Assembly (NCBI GenBank): GCA_902772625.1
Contig: CACYBP010000012.1
Coordinates: forward strand, 1 to 5,610
DNA length: 5,610 nt
Direction of reading: 5' to 3'
Source: Oscillospiraceae bacterium
Lineage (GTDB): Bacteria > Bacillota > Clostridia > Oscillospirales > QAMX01
The position numbers were made by a program, and so were the translations under genes. The notes under the pieces are model-generated. The model was given only the letters and a program-made list of their open reading frames with translations. It had not been told where the DNA came from and made no database searches. This document shows, one piece after another, positions 1 to 5,610 of this stretch (position 1 is the first letter of the stretch; each line of letters begins with the position of its first letter).

Positions 1-167
1 AGATAGAGCAGCGTCAGGAGGCATTCCTCCACGCCGCAGGATTTCAGCGCCGTCAGAGTGTATTCCAGCACGGGATGATCGAAAAGGGTCATCATGGGCT
101 TCGGACGGGTACAGGTCAGGGGACGCAGACGGACGCCTGAGCCTCCGGCGAGGATGCACGCTTTCAT
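1..167 (-). CDS. Sugar-1-phosphate nucleotidyltransferase, N-terminal part (cut by window edge)
   Basis: Reading leftward from an ATG at 167-165 gives 55 codons with no stop before the window ends, so only the N-terminus is present. The protein begins MKACILAGGSGVRLRPLT and continues with RPKPMM at residues 21-26 and HPVLEY at 31-36. This is the nucleotide-binding signature of NDP-sugar pyrophosphorylases (G-x-G-T/S-R-L-x-P-L-T followed by P-K-P-M). These cytoplasmic enzymes join a sugar 1-phosphate to an NTP and release pyrophosphate, supplying activated sugars for cell-surface polymers. The LTCTRPKPM wording and the TLLY at the cut end resemble clostridial mannose-1-phosphate guanylyltransferases, some of which carry a C-terminal phosphomannomutase domain. 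Substrate and fusion state cannot be judged here. The start is supported by a perfect AAGGAGG Shine-Dalgarno (181-175) seven bases upstream. Valine replaces the usual Thr/Ser at residue 12. The gene is divergent from leuA, and I could not identify its own promoter with confidence. Confidence 0.88.
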   Translation of the reverse strand, partial: MKACILAGGSGVRLRPLTCTRPKPMMTLFDHPVLEYTLTALKSCGVEECLLTLLY

Positions 168-264
168 GGTTTGCCCTCCTTGTATCGGGAAAATACTTGC
201 TCTTAGTATCTCCTCTTTTCTCTGCGTCATGCGGAAAACAGAGCCTGAAAAAGGCCGCCGGAGA

Positions 265-293
265 TTGACAAAAAAGGCGAAACCATGTATACT
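265..293 (+). promoter_or_regulatory. Sigma-A-type promoter for the leuA operon
   Basis: A perfect -35 hexamer TTGACA (265-270) is followed after exactly 17 bp by TATACT (288-293), which differs from the consensus -10 at one position. Transcription should start near 299-301, leaving a leader of only about 28 nt before the leuA ATG. That is too short for a T-box or peptide attenuator downstream of this start. It lies in the 160-bp gap between the divergent nucleotidyltransferase gene and leuA. The remainder of that gap (168-264) shows only a short dyad, ATACT/AGTAT (193-197 and 205-209), which could be an operator or chance. The start site is inferred from spacing. Confidence 0.85.
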
Positions 294-310
294 GACCATA
301 TGACTTGAGA

Positions 311-326
311 AAAGAGCGACCGAGGG
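311..326 (+). promoter_or_regulatory. Poorly placed ribosome binding site of leuA
   Basis: Two weak candidates precede the leuA ATG at 328. GAGGG at 322-326 has good pairing potential but lies only one base from the start codon. AAAGAG at 311-316 lies eleven bases away and pairs poorly. No alternative ATG, GTG or TTG lies in frame between the upstream stop at 301-303 and 328, and the protein N-terminus fits the family, so the start is firm even though the Shine-Dalgarno is not typical. The other genes here have better-spaced sites. Confidence 0.45.
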
Positions 327-327
327 T

Positions 328-1854
328 ATGGATAAAAAGCGCATTCTGATACTGGATACGACTTTGCGGGACGGCGAACAGGCGCCCGGCTTCAGCATGA
401 ACATGTCCGAAAAGCTGGAGATCGCCGAAATGCTGGAGGCTCTCGGCGTGGACGTCATCGAAGCAGGTTTTCCCGCCAGCTCCGAAGAAGATATGGCTGC
501 CGTCACGGAGATCGCGAAGCGCGTATCCTCCGGCGTCGCGGCGCTGGCGCGCGCAAGGGAAGACGATATCCTCCGTGCGGCGGAGGCCCTGCAATTTGCG
601 AAAAAGCCGCGCCTTCACGTCTTTATCGCCACCTCGAAGATCCACATGGTGCACAAGCTCCACATGGATGAAAACGAGATCCTCGCGGCCGTCTCCCGGT
701 CGGTAAGCTTTGCCCGTTCGCTCTGTCCGGAGGTGGAGTTTTCCTGCGAAGACGCCACCAGATCCGATCTTGCCTATCTGAAAAAGGTCGTCTCCGCCGC
801 TGTGGAGGCCGGCGCCTCGATCATCAATCTGCCGGATACGGTGGGATATGCCACACCCACCGAGACCTACGGCATCTATAAATCCGTGATGGGGGATACC
901 GATCCCGGCGGAAAGATCCTGTTCTCCACCCATTGCCACAACGATCTCGGCATGGCCGTCGCCAACAGCGTCGCCGCCGTGGCCGCCGGCGCACGACAGG
1001 TGGAATGCACCCTCTGCGGCATCGGTGAACGCGCCGGGAACGCCTCGCTTGAGGAGGTCGTGATGGCGCTGCGCACCCGGAACGACTTCTATAAGGCCGA
1101 AACCGGCATTCAGACGAAGCTTCTTTATCCCGCCTGCCGGAAGCTTTCTTCAGTAGTGGGGATCTCCACCCCGCCGAACAAGCCCATTATCGGCGTCAAT
1201 GCCTTCGCTCACGAGGCCGGGATCCATCAGCACGGTATCCTTTCCAACCGCCAGACCTACGAAATCATTTCTCCCGAAGACGTGGGCATCCCGAAAAACG
1301 ACATGGTGCTGGGCAAGCATTCCGGCCGTCACGCCTTTGAGCAGCGCCTTTCGGAGCTCGGGATCCGCATGGATCGAGAAGAGCTTGACGAGGCCTTCGA
1401 GATGTTCAAGCTCGTGGCGGAGCGCAAAAAGGCCGTCACCGACAAGGATCTGCACGCCATCGCCGGGGAGAAGCGCCGCGCCATCGGCAAGGGCTTCCGT
1501 CTGATCCGTTTCATCGTCAACAGCGGCAACACCATCCCGGCCATGGCTTCGGTCAAATTGGAGCGGGACGGGGAGGAGACCGAGGATTCCTGCATGGGCT
1601 CCGGCCCCATCGACGCCGCCTTCAAGACCGTGGACCGGATCGTCCGGCATACGAAAGGATACGGGAATCTTTCCTACTCTCTGGAGGACTACAGCATCAA
1701 TTCGGTGACCGAGGGCGAAGACGCCCTGGGCGAAGTCCTGATCAAGCTCAGATGCGACGGTGAGGTCTACACCGGCCGCGGGCTCTCCACGGACATTCTG
1801 GAGGCCAGTCTCAAAGCGTATATCAACGGGGTGAACAAGCTCCTGACGATATAG
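328..1854 (+). CDS. leuA: 2-isopropylmalate synthase
   Basis: LeuA condenses acetyl-CoA with 2-oxoisovalerate to give 2-isopropylmalate, the first committed step of leucine synthesis, in the cytoplasm. The 508 residues match the usual bacterial LeuA length. An N-terminal TIM-barrel domain of the HMGL-like family opens with [12 protein letters not shown] (10-21), which contains catalytic Arg14 and metal ligand Asp15. It continues with ATSKIHM (101-107), [11 protein letters not shown] (137-147) and HCHNDLGMA (202-210), where His202 and His204 are expected metal ligands, then GIGERAGN (231-238). The linker carries HEAGIHQHG (295-303) and LGKHSGRHA (328-336). The C-terminal part (about 390-508) is the LeuA dimerisation and leucine-feedback domain, with GSGPIDAAF (424-432), YSINSVTEG (455-463) and [14 protein letters not shown] (481-494). 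The ATSKIHM segment and the full regulatory domain favour LeuA over citramalate or homocitrate synthase, though substrate choice by close paralogues cannot be excluded. Cys230 replaces the usual Asn before GIGERAGN. It is first in a probable three-gene unit, and no leuB, leuC or leuD is adjacent. Confidence 0.95.
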   Translation: MDKKRILILDTTLRDGEQAPGFSMNMSEKLEIAEMLEALGVDVIEAGFPASSEEDMAAVTEIAKRVSSGVAALARAREDDILRAAEALQFAKKPRLHVFIATSKIHMVHKLHMDENEILAAVSRSVSFARSLCPEVEFSCEDATRSDLAYLKKVVSAAVEAGASIINLPDTVGYATPTETYGIYKSVMGDTDPGGKILFSTHCHNDLGMAVANSVAAVAAGARQVECTLCGIGERAGNASLEEVVMALRTRNDFYKAETGIQTKLLYPACRKLSSVVGISTPPNKPIIGVNAFAHEAGIHQHGILSNRQTYEIISPEDVGIPKNDMVLGKHSGRHAFEQRLSELGIRMDREELDEAFEMFKLVAERKKAVTDKDLHAIAGEKRRAIGKGFRLIRFIVNSGNTIPAMASVKLERDGEETEDSCMGSGPIDAAFKTVDRIVRHTKGYGNLSYSLEDYSINSVTEGEDALGEVLIKLRCDGEVYTGRGLSTDILEASLKAYINGVNKLLTI

Positions 1855-1868
1855 AAAGGGGATACACA

Positions 1869-2159
1869 ATGGAATCGTTGAAAAACGAGCGCATGGATCA
1901 GCTGATGGAAGCGATCGCGTCGATCTCCACCGCGGAAGAAGCTTACGCCTTTATGGAAGATCTCTGCTCGATCGCCGAGCTCAAGGCCATGGAACAGCGC
2001 TTCACGGTGGCGCGGCTTCTCAAAAAGAAGATGCCCTATAACCTCATCATCAACGAAACCGGCGCCAGCACCACCACCATCAGCCGCGTCAACCGCAGTC
2101 TTCTCTACGGCAACGGCTCCTACAACAGGCTTTTCGAGAAGCTTGACGGGGAAGAATGA
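1869..2159 (+). CDS. yerC: YerC/YecD-type TrpR-family DNA-binding regulator
   Basis: This 96-residue protein is all-helical in character and matches the YerC/YecD branch of the Trp repressor family in length and sequence. Visible landmarks are FMEDLCSIAELKAMEQRF (28-45) and a helix-turn-helix spanning about residues 55-81, with the recognition-helix stretch GASTTTISRVNRSLLYG (65-81). B. subtilis YerC has almost the same GAST-ISRV-R-L-YGN pattern. Family members are presumed dimeric transcription factors. Whether they sense tryptophan is not established, and the regulon of this protein cannot be read from the sequence. The start at 1869 is supported by AAAGGGG (1855-1861) seven bases upstream; the next Met, at residue 9, has no such site. 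It follows leuA after 14 nt and its TGA overlaps the ATG of the next gene by 4 nt (ATGA), so all three genes are probably cotranscribed. Autoregulation of the leuA promoter is a plausible inference but untested. Confidence 0.93.
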   Translation: MESLKNERMDQLMEAIASISTAEEAYAFMEDLCSIAELKAMEQRFTVARLLKKKMPYNLIINETGASTTTISRVNRSLLYGNGSYNRLFEKLDGEE

Positions 2160-2908
2160 GCATCTACCGTGCCATGGCGCGGCATTACGACGCCCTGACC
2201 GACGACGTTCCTTACGGGGCATTCGCCGACTTTCTGGAAAAGATCTTCCGGCGGGAAAAGACCGCGCCGGAGCTGATCCTCGATCTTGCCTGCGGCACCG
2301 GAAGCGTGACGAAGCTTCTGGCGGAGCGGGGATACGACGTGATCGGCGCCGACTCCTCTCCAGATATGCTGATGCAGGCCGCAAACAAGTGCTCCTCTCT
2401 CCCCGTGATGCCGACCTTTATCCGCCAGAGCATGACCGATCTCGATCTTTACGGCACGGTGGACGCCGTCGTCTCTTTTCTCGACAGCGTCAACTACCTC
2501 ACAGATCCCCGGGATCTTGACCGTGCCTTCGGGCGGGTCTCTCTCTTTCTGAATCCGGGCGGGCTTTTCGTCTTTGATCTCAACACGGCCTGTAAGCTCT
2601 CTTCCATCGCCGGGAATTCCTTCGTCCGGGAGACCGGCGACGTCTTCTGCGTCTGGCAGGCGGCCTGGGAGGAAAAGACGAGGCTTGCGGCCTTTTATCT
2701 CGATCTTTTTGAGAAGAAGAAGGATGGCCGCTATCTGCGGGAAAGCGAGGATCACCGGGAGCGCGCCTATTCCGTCGGGGAGATCCGGGACGTCCTGGAA
2801 AAAAACGGCATGGAGCTTCGCAGGGTATACGGCAACCTGAAATTCAGAGCGCCGAAGCCGGAGGAAGAACGGATCTTCTTCGTGGCGAAGAAAAAAGCGC
2901 GGTCGTGA
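2156..2908 (+). CDS. Class I SAM-dependent methyltransferase, YqeM-like
   Basis: A 250-residue cytoplasmic Rossmann-fold methyltransferase. The N-terminal MARHYDALTDDVPY (7-20) matches the F-A-x-x-YD-x-L-MDDVPY entry typical of YqeM-like proteins. SAM-binding motif I is LDLACGTGS (42-50). The acidic end of strand beta-2 lies in VIGADSSPDML (62-72), where Asp66 should bind the SAM ribose. Motif IV is VVSFLDSVNYL (105-115), followed by LNPGGLFVFDLNT (132-144). The C-terminal half (about 145-250), with WQAAW (167-171), HRERAYSVGEI (200-210) and the closing ERIFFVAKK (238-246), resembles B. subtilis YqeM, a protein of unknown substrate. Nothing here identifies the methyl acceptor. The ATG overlaps the yerC stop by 4 nt and GGGG (2148-2151) lies four bases upstream, so translation is probably coupled to yerC. 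In B. subtilis yqeM sits with rsfS, so the leuA-yerC setting here is different. A terminator follows the stop codon. Confidence 0.9.
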   Translation: MSIYRAMARHYDALTDDVPYGAFADFLEKIFRREKTAPELILDLACGTGSVTKLLAERGYDVIGADSSPDMLMQAANKCSSLPVMPTFIRQSMTDLDLYGTVDAVVSFLDSVNYLTDPRDLDRAFGRVSLFLNPGGLFVFDLNTACKLSSIAGNSFVRETGDVFCVWQAAWEEKTRLAAFYLDLFEKKKDGRYLRESEDHRERAYSVGEIRDVLEKNGMELRRVYGNLKFRAPKPEEERIFFVAKKKARS

Positions 2909-2937
2909 TCCCGGCGTTTTCATCGCGCGTCTTTTCG

Positions 2938-2968
2938 ACGGGTCGGTATTCCGGCCCGTTTCTTTTTT
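2938..2968 (+). terminator. Rho-independent terminator of the leuA-yerC-methyltransferase unit
   Basis: A 9-bp stem pairs ACGGGTCGG (2938-2946) with CCGGCCCGT (2951-2959) around a TATT loop. All pairs are Watson-Crick apart from one G-T wobble. The stem is followed directly by TTCTTTTTT (2960-2968). It begins 29 bases after the methyltransferase stop, so it closes that unit and separates it from uvrBA. Confidence 0.93.
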
Positions 2969-2982
2969 CGGTCACCCGTCCG

Positions 2983-2996
2983 GGACCCTACGTTCG
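2983..2996 (+). promoter_or_regulatory. Possible degenerate LexA/DinR (SOS) box upstream of uvrB
   Basis: GGACC-CTAC-GTTCG matches the Gram-positive SOS box CGAAC-N4-GTTCG at 8 of its 10 defined positions. The right half is perfect and the left half has two mismatches, one inside the core GAAC. Its left edge overlaps an imperfect hairpin at 2970-2987. uvrBA is a LexA target in B. subtilis, which makes the site plausible. However, it lies about 32 bp upstream of the predicted -35 rather than over the promoter, so this is a tentative call. Confidence 0.25.
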
Positions 2997-3028
2997 GTGT
3001 GATCCGGGCCGCCGGGCAAAAAACGAGG

Positions 3029-3058
3029 TTGCATTGGCATACCCCGATGTGATACAAT
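3029..3058 (+). promoter_or_regulatory. Extended -10 promoter for uvrBA
   Basis: TACAAT (3053-3058) is one base from consensus and is preceded by TG plus one base (3050-3052), which makes it an extended -10 element. A weak -35, TTGCAT (3029-3034), lies 18 bp upstream. The extended -10 probably compensates for the poor -35. Transcription is expected to begin near 3065, about 33 nt before the uvrB ATG, downstream of the terminator at 2938-2968. Confidence 0.7.
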
Positions 3059-3083
3059 AGTCCCGGTGCGATTCTTTGAAAAG

Positions 3084-3091
3084 AAGGGGGA
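3084..3091 (+). promoter_or_regulatory. Ribosome binding site that sets the uvrB start
   Basis: AAGGGGGA (3084-3091) is a good Shine-Dalgarno. It abuts an in-frame GTG at 3092 but lies seven bases from the ATG at 3098 when measured from the last G. The spacing and the family N-terminus, which begins M-x-x-F-E-L, both favour 3098. Confidence 0.75.
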
Positions 3092-3097
3092 GTGAGC

Positions 3098-5074
3098 ATG
3101 GACCGTTTTGAACTGAAGAGCAGCTATAAGCCCTCGGAGGATCAGGAAAACGCCGTCAACGCTCTGGTCAACGGGCTCGAGCTCGGCTTTCACGAACAGA
3201 CGCTTCTGGGCGTCACCGGTTCGGGCAAGACTTTTACCATGGCCAATATCATCGAAAAGGTCAATAGGCCCACCCTGGTGATCGCGCACAACAAAACGCT
3301 TGCGGCCCAGCTCTGCGCTGAATTCAAAGAATTCTTTCCAAACAACGCCGTGGAGTATTTCGTCTCTTACTTCGATTACTATCAGCCGGAGGCCTATATT
3401 CCCCATACAGACACCTATATCGAAAAGGACTCCTCCATGAACGAGGAGATCGACCGGCTCCGTCACAGCGCCACCACTTCTCTTTTCGAGAGACGGGACG
3501 TGATCATCGTGGCCTCGGTCTCCTGCATATACGGCCTCGGCGACCCGGAGGATTATTCGACTCTGGTGGCCTCGATCCGGCAGGGCATGAAAATGGACCG
3601 TGACGCCCTGATCCGCCGTCTCGTGGAGATCCATTACGAGCGCAACGACGTGAATTTTACCCGATCCAAATTCCGTGTCCGGGGAGACACGGTGGAGGTC
3701 CTGCCGTCTTACAGCGACAAGGTCGCCGTCAGGGTGGAATTCTTCGACGACGAGATCGACCGGATCAGTGAGATCGACGTGCTTACGGGCAAGACCCTGC
3801 GCGTCATCCGCCATGCCATGATCTATCCCGCCAATCATCACACCACCACCCAGGAAAAGACCCGCCGCGCCATCACAGAGATCAAAAAAGAGCTGGACGA
3901 ACGGGTGGCCGTCCTGAAATCCGAGGACAAGCTTCTGGAAGCCCAGCGACTTCTGCAGCGCACCAATTACGATATGGAGCTGATGCAGGAGATCGGATAC
4001 TGCAGCGGCATCGAAAACTATTCCCGGATCCTTTCCGGCCGCGAGCCGGGGAGCGCTCCCTATACGCTTCTGGATTATTTCCCGAAGGACTTCCTGATGT
4101 TCATCGACGAATCCCACGTATCGGTGCCTCAGATCCGCGGCATGTCCGCGGGGGACCGGGCGCGCAAGAAGGTCCTGGTGGATTACGGCTTCCGGCTTCC
4201 CAGCGCCTTCGACAACCGGCCTCTCTTCTTTGAAGAGTTTGAAAGCAAGATCAATCAGGTGATCTACGTCAGCGCCACACCGCAGGAATACGAAAAGAGC
4301 CGCTCCTCCCAGATCGTGGAGCAGGTGATCCGGCCCACCGGACTTCTGGATCCCGAGATCGAGGTCTGTCCCACAGAAAATCAGATCGACGACCTCATGG
4401 CCCGGATCGAGGAGCGCACCAAGGCAGGCGAGCGCGTCCTGGTGACCACCCTGACCAAGGCCATGGCCGAGGATCTGACCGCCTTTCTTTCAGGCGCCGG
4501 CATCAAAGTCAGATACATGCATCATCAGGTGGAGAATATCGAGCGCATGGAGATCATCCGTGATCTGCGCATGGGAAAATTCGACGTTCTGGTGGGCATC
4601 AATCTGCTCCGGGAGGGTCTGGATCTTCCCGAAGTATCGCTGATCGCGATCCTCGACGCCGACAAAGAGGGCTTCCTCAGAAGCGAGACCTCTCTGATCC
4701 AGATCATCGGCCGCGCCGCCCGGAACGAACACGGCAAGGTGGTGCTGTACGCCGATCAGATCACCCCCTCCATGCGTGTGGCCATCGACGAGACCGAACG
4801 CCGCCGGGGGATCCAGAAGGCCTACAACGACGCCCACGGCATTGTTCCGAAGACCGTGAAGAAGGACGTGCGCTCCATCATCGAGATCGGAGAGGCGCCG
4901 GCGGAATCCGAGGAGAAAGAGAAGAACATGACCGCGCGCGAACGGCAGGAGCTGATCGCGTCGCTGGAAAAGAGCATGAAGGAAGCCGCAAAGCTTCTTG
5001 ATTTCGAATATGCCGCCGAGCTGCGCGACAAGATCATCCGTCTGCGCGGCATGGGGCAGAAGAAGGGCAAATGA
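3098..5074 (+). CDS. uvrB: Excinuclease ABC subunit B (UvrB)
   Basis: UvrB is the damage-verifying helicase-like subunit of nucleotide excision repair. It receives DNA lesions from UvrA and recruits UvrC for dual incision. The 658 residues are full length for the family. Starting from the ATG, the Walker A motif is GVTGSGKTF (38-46). The damage-probing beta-hairpin region includes [12 protein letters not shown] (91-102) and runs to about residue 115. [11 protein letters not shown] (140-150) and [12 protein letters not shown] (190-201) follow. Walker B is DESH (337-340), motif III is VSATP (391-395), [14 protein letters not shown] (501-514) and [12 protein letters not shown] (519-530) follow, and motif VI is QIIGRAARN (535-543). 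A C-terminal UVR domain (about 617-652, [21 protein letters not shown] in its core) is the UvrC-interaction coiled coil. Ile536 replaces the usual Thr of QTIGRAAR; all other catalytic motifs are intact. An alternative GTG at 3092 would add two residues but has a cramped Shine-Dalgarno. It is first in a uvrBA unit with its own promoter. Confidence 0.98.
   Translation: MDRFELKSSYKPSEDQENAVNALVNGLELGFHEQTLLGVTGSGKTFTMANIIEKVNRPTLVIAHNKTLAAQLCAEFKEFFPNNAVEYFVSYFDYYQPEAYIPHTDTYIEKDSSMNEEIDRLRHSATTSLFERRDVIIVASVSCIYGLGDPEDYSTLVASIRQGMKMDRDALIRRLVEIHYERNDVNFTRSKFRVRGDTVEVLPSYSDKVAVRVEFFDDEIDRISEIDVLTGKTLRVIRHAMIYPANHHTTTQEKTRRAITEIKKELDERVAVLKSEDKLLEAQRLLQRTNYDMELMQEIGYCSGIENYSRILSGREPGSAPYTLLDYFPKDFLMFIDESHVSVPQIRGMSAGDRARKKVLVDYGFRLPSAFDNRPLFFEEFESKINQVIYVSATPQEYEKSRSSQIVEQVIRPTGLLDPEIEVCPTENQIDDLMARIEERTKAGERVLVTTLTKAMAEDLTAFLSGAGIKVRYMHHQVENIERMEIIRDLRMGKFDVLVGINLLREGLDLPEVSLIAILDADKEGFLRSETSLIQIIGRAARNEHGKVVLYADQITPSMRVAIDETERRRGIQKAYNDAHGIVPKTVKKDVRSIIEIGEAPAESEEKEKNMTARERQELIASLEKSMKEAAKLLDFEYAAELRDKIIRLRGMGQKKGK
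5063..5067 (+). promoter_or_regulatory. Ribosome binding site of uvrA inside the 3' end of uvrB
   Basis: AAGGG (5063-5067) lies within the last codons of uvrB. Two consecutive in-frame ATGs follow, at 5071 (three bases away) and 5074 (six bases away). Spacing favours 5074, where the ATG shares one base with the uvrB TGA. Starting at 5071 would give a 4-nt overlap and one extra Met. Either way, uvrA translation appears coupled to uvrB. Confidence 0.6.
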
Positions 5075-5610
5075 TGAAAAATCAGCTGGTCGTGGAAGGC
5101 GCGCGGGTGCACAATCTCAAGGACGTGGACGTCACGATCCCCCGCAACCGCCTGACGGTGATCACCGGGCTTTCCGGGTCGGGGAAATCCTCCCTGGCCT
5201 TCGATACGATATACGCCGAAGGGCAGAGACGCTACGTGGAGTCTCTGTCCTCCTACGCGCGTCAGTTCCTCGGTCAGATGGAAAAGCCCGACGTGGATTC
5301 CATCAACGGCTTGTCTCCCGCCATTTCCATCGACCAGAAGACCACCTCCCGCAATCCCCGCTCCACGGTGGGGACCGTGACCGAGATCTACGATTACCTC
5401 CGTCTGCTTTACGCCAGAGCCGGAACGCCGCACTGTCCCAAATGCGGCCGGGAGATCCGGAAGGTGACCCTGGATCAGGTGGTGGACCGGGTGACCTCTT
5501 ATCCTGAGGGGACCCGGATCATGATCCTTGCGCCTAAGGTGCGCGATCGCAAGGGCGATCACCGGAAGGTGTTCGAGGACGCGATGCGATCTGGCTATAT
5601 CCGCGCCCGC
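5074..5610 (+). CDS. uvrA: Excinuclease ABC subunit A (UvrA), N-terminal part (cut by window edge)
   Basis: Only the first 179 of roughly 940-950 expected residues are present, and the frame is open to the window end. UvrA is the dimeric ABC-type ATPase that scans DNA and loads UvrB at lesions. From the ATG at 5074 the protein shows [14 protein letters not shown] (7-20), typical of the family. The first Walker A motif is GLSGSGKSS (32-40), followed by [17 protein letters not shown] (43-59) and [15 protein letters not shown] (61-75). The strongly conserved [20 protein letters not shown] spans 81-100. The Cys pair CPKC (121-124) lies where the first zinc-binding CxxC of UvrA is expected, and its partner CxxC would lie beyond the window. 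No broken motif is visible. The gene follows uvrB with a start/stop overlap, the usual order in Bacillota, which supports one transcript. The ATG at 5071 is an equally readable start. Confidence 0.97.
   Translation, partial: MKNQLVVEGARVHNLKDVDVTIPRNRLTVITGLSGSGKSSLAFDTIYAEGQRRYVESLSSYARQFLGQMEKPDVDSINGLSPAISIDQKTTSRNPRSTVGTVTEIYDYLRLLYARAGTPHCPKCGREIRKVTLDQVVDRVTSYPEGTRIMILAPKVRDRKGDHRKVFEDAMRSGYIRAR

Noticed and set aside
181..240. Possible minus-strand promoter for the nucleotidyltransferase (for example GATACT at 210-205)
   Set aside because: No -35-like hexamer lies at 16-18 bp from any -10 candidate; matches are too weak to report.
94..303. Open frame of 69 codons on the plus strand at the left edge
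   Set aside because: Its first third is antisense to the nucleotidyltransferase start and the rest covers the divergent promoter region, including the leuA -35 and -10. No family resemblance.
287..303. Short palindromes GTATAC and CATATG at the leuA -10 and start-site region
   Set aside because: Six-base palindromes are frequent by chance and the first is part of the -10 element. They do not form one symmetric operator.
1150..1869. Open frame of 239 codons on the minus strand opposite leuA
   Set aside because: It is antisense to the conserved leuA C-terminal half and shows no family motif.
2120..2923. Open frame of 267 codons on the minus strand opposite the methyltransferase
   Set aside because: It mirrors the methyltransferase gene, and its translation shows no domain or motif. 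It also reads through the end of yerC.
2970..2987. Imperfect hairpin GGTCACC/GGGACC after the terminator
   Set aside because: The stem is short with a bulge and no T-run follows, so it is not a second terminator. It may be chance in GC-rich sequence.
2972..4117. Open frame of 381 codons on the minus strand opposite uvrB
   Set aside because: It lies entirely antisense to uvrB and its upstream promoter region. The translation has no recognisable domain, and long antisense frames are expected opposite GC-rich codon usage. The plus-strand uvrB match is unambiguous.
4998..5507. Open frame of 169 codons on the plus strand spanning the uvrB-uvrA junction
   Set aside because: It is out of frame with both uvrB and uvrA, each of which is strongly conserved here; it has low-complexity, Arg-rich composition typical of a shifted frame.
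1..5610. Search for a novel system, mobile element, CRISPR array or RNA gene
   Set aside because: All coding space is taken by recognisable housekeeping genes. Intergenic gaps are at most about 190 bp and hold promoters and a terminator; no direct-repeat array, tRNA-like fold, transposase or terminal inverted repeat was seen.

Overview
This window looks like ordinary chromosomal DNA from a GC-rich member of the Bacillota, most likely class Clostridia. The evidence is a YerC-type TrpR-family regulator (a Bacillota lineage), a YqeM-like methyltransferase, the uvrB-uvrA gene order with UvrB and UvrA sequences of Gram-positive type, strong AAGGAGG- or AAGGGG-like Shine-Dalgarno sites, and tight gene packing with start/stop overlaps. 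The genus cannot be read from this sequence alone.

Layout. (1) Positions 1-167, minus strand: the first 55 codons of a sugar-1-phosphate nucleotidyltransferase that runs off the left edge. (2) Positions 168-327: a divergent intergenic region with a near-consensus sigma-A promoter (TTGACA, 17 bp, TATACT) firing rightward. (3) Positions 328-2908: a three-gene plus-strand unit made of leuA (2-isopropylmalate synthase), a 14-nt gap, a 96-residue YerC/TrpR-family DNA-binding protein, then a class I SAM-dependent methyltransferase whose start overlaps the yerC stop by 4 nt. It is closed by a clear rho-independent terminator at 2938-2968. (4) Positions 2969-3097: a second promoter region with an extended -10 element and a degenerate LexA/DinR-like dyad. 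(5) Positions 3098-5610: uvrB, complete, followed without a gap by the start of uvrA, which runs off the right edge.

How the genes fit together. UvrA and UvrB are the damage-recognition pair of nucleotide excision repair, and their overlap suggests coupled, stoichiometric expression. LeuA catalyses the first committed step of leucine synthesis, but none of leuB, leuC or leuD is visible beside it. Its companions are a regulator of uncertain target and a methyltransferase of unknown substrate, so the functional logic of that operon is the least explained part of the window. I found no mobile element, CRISPR array, RNA gene or clearly novel multi-gene system. The findings are modest points about regulation and individual residues.
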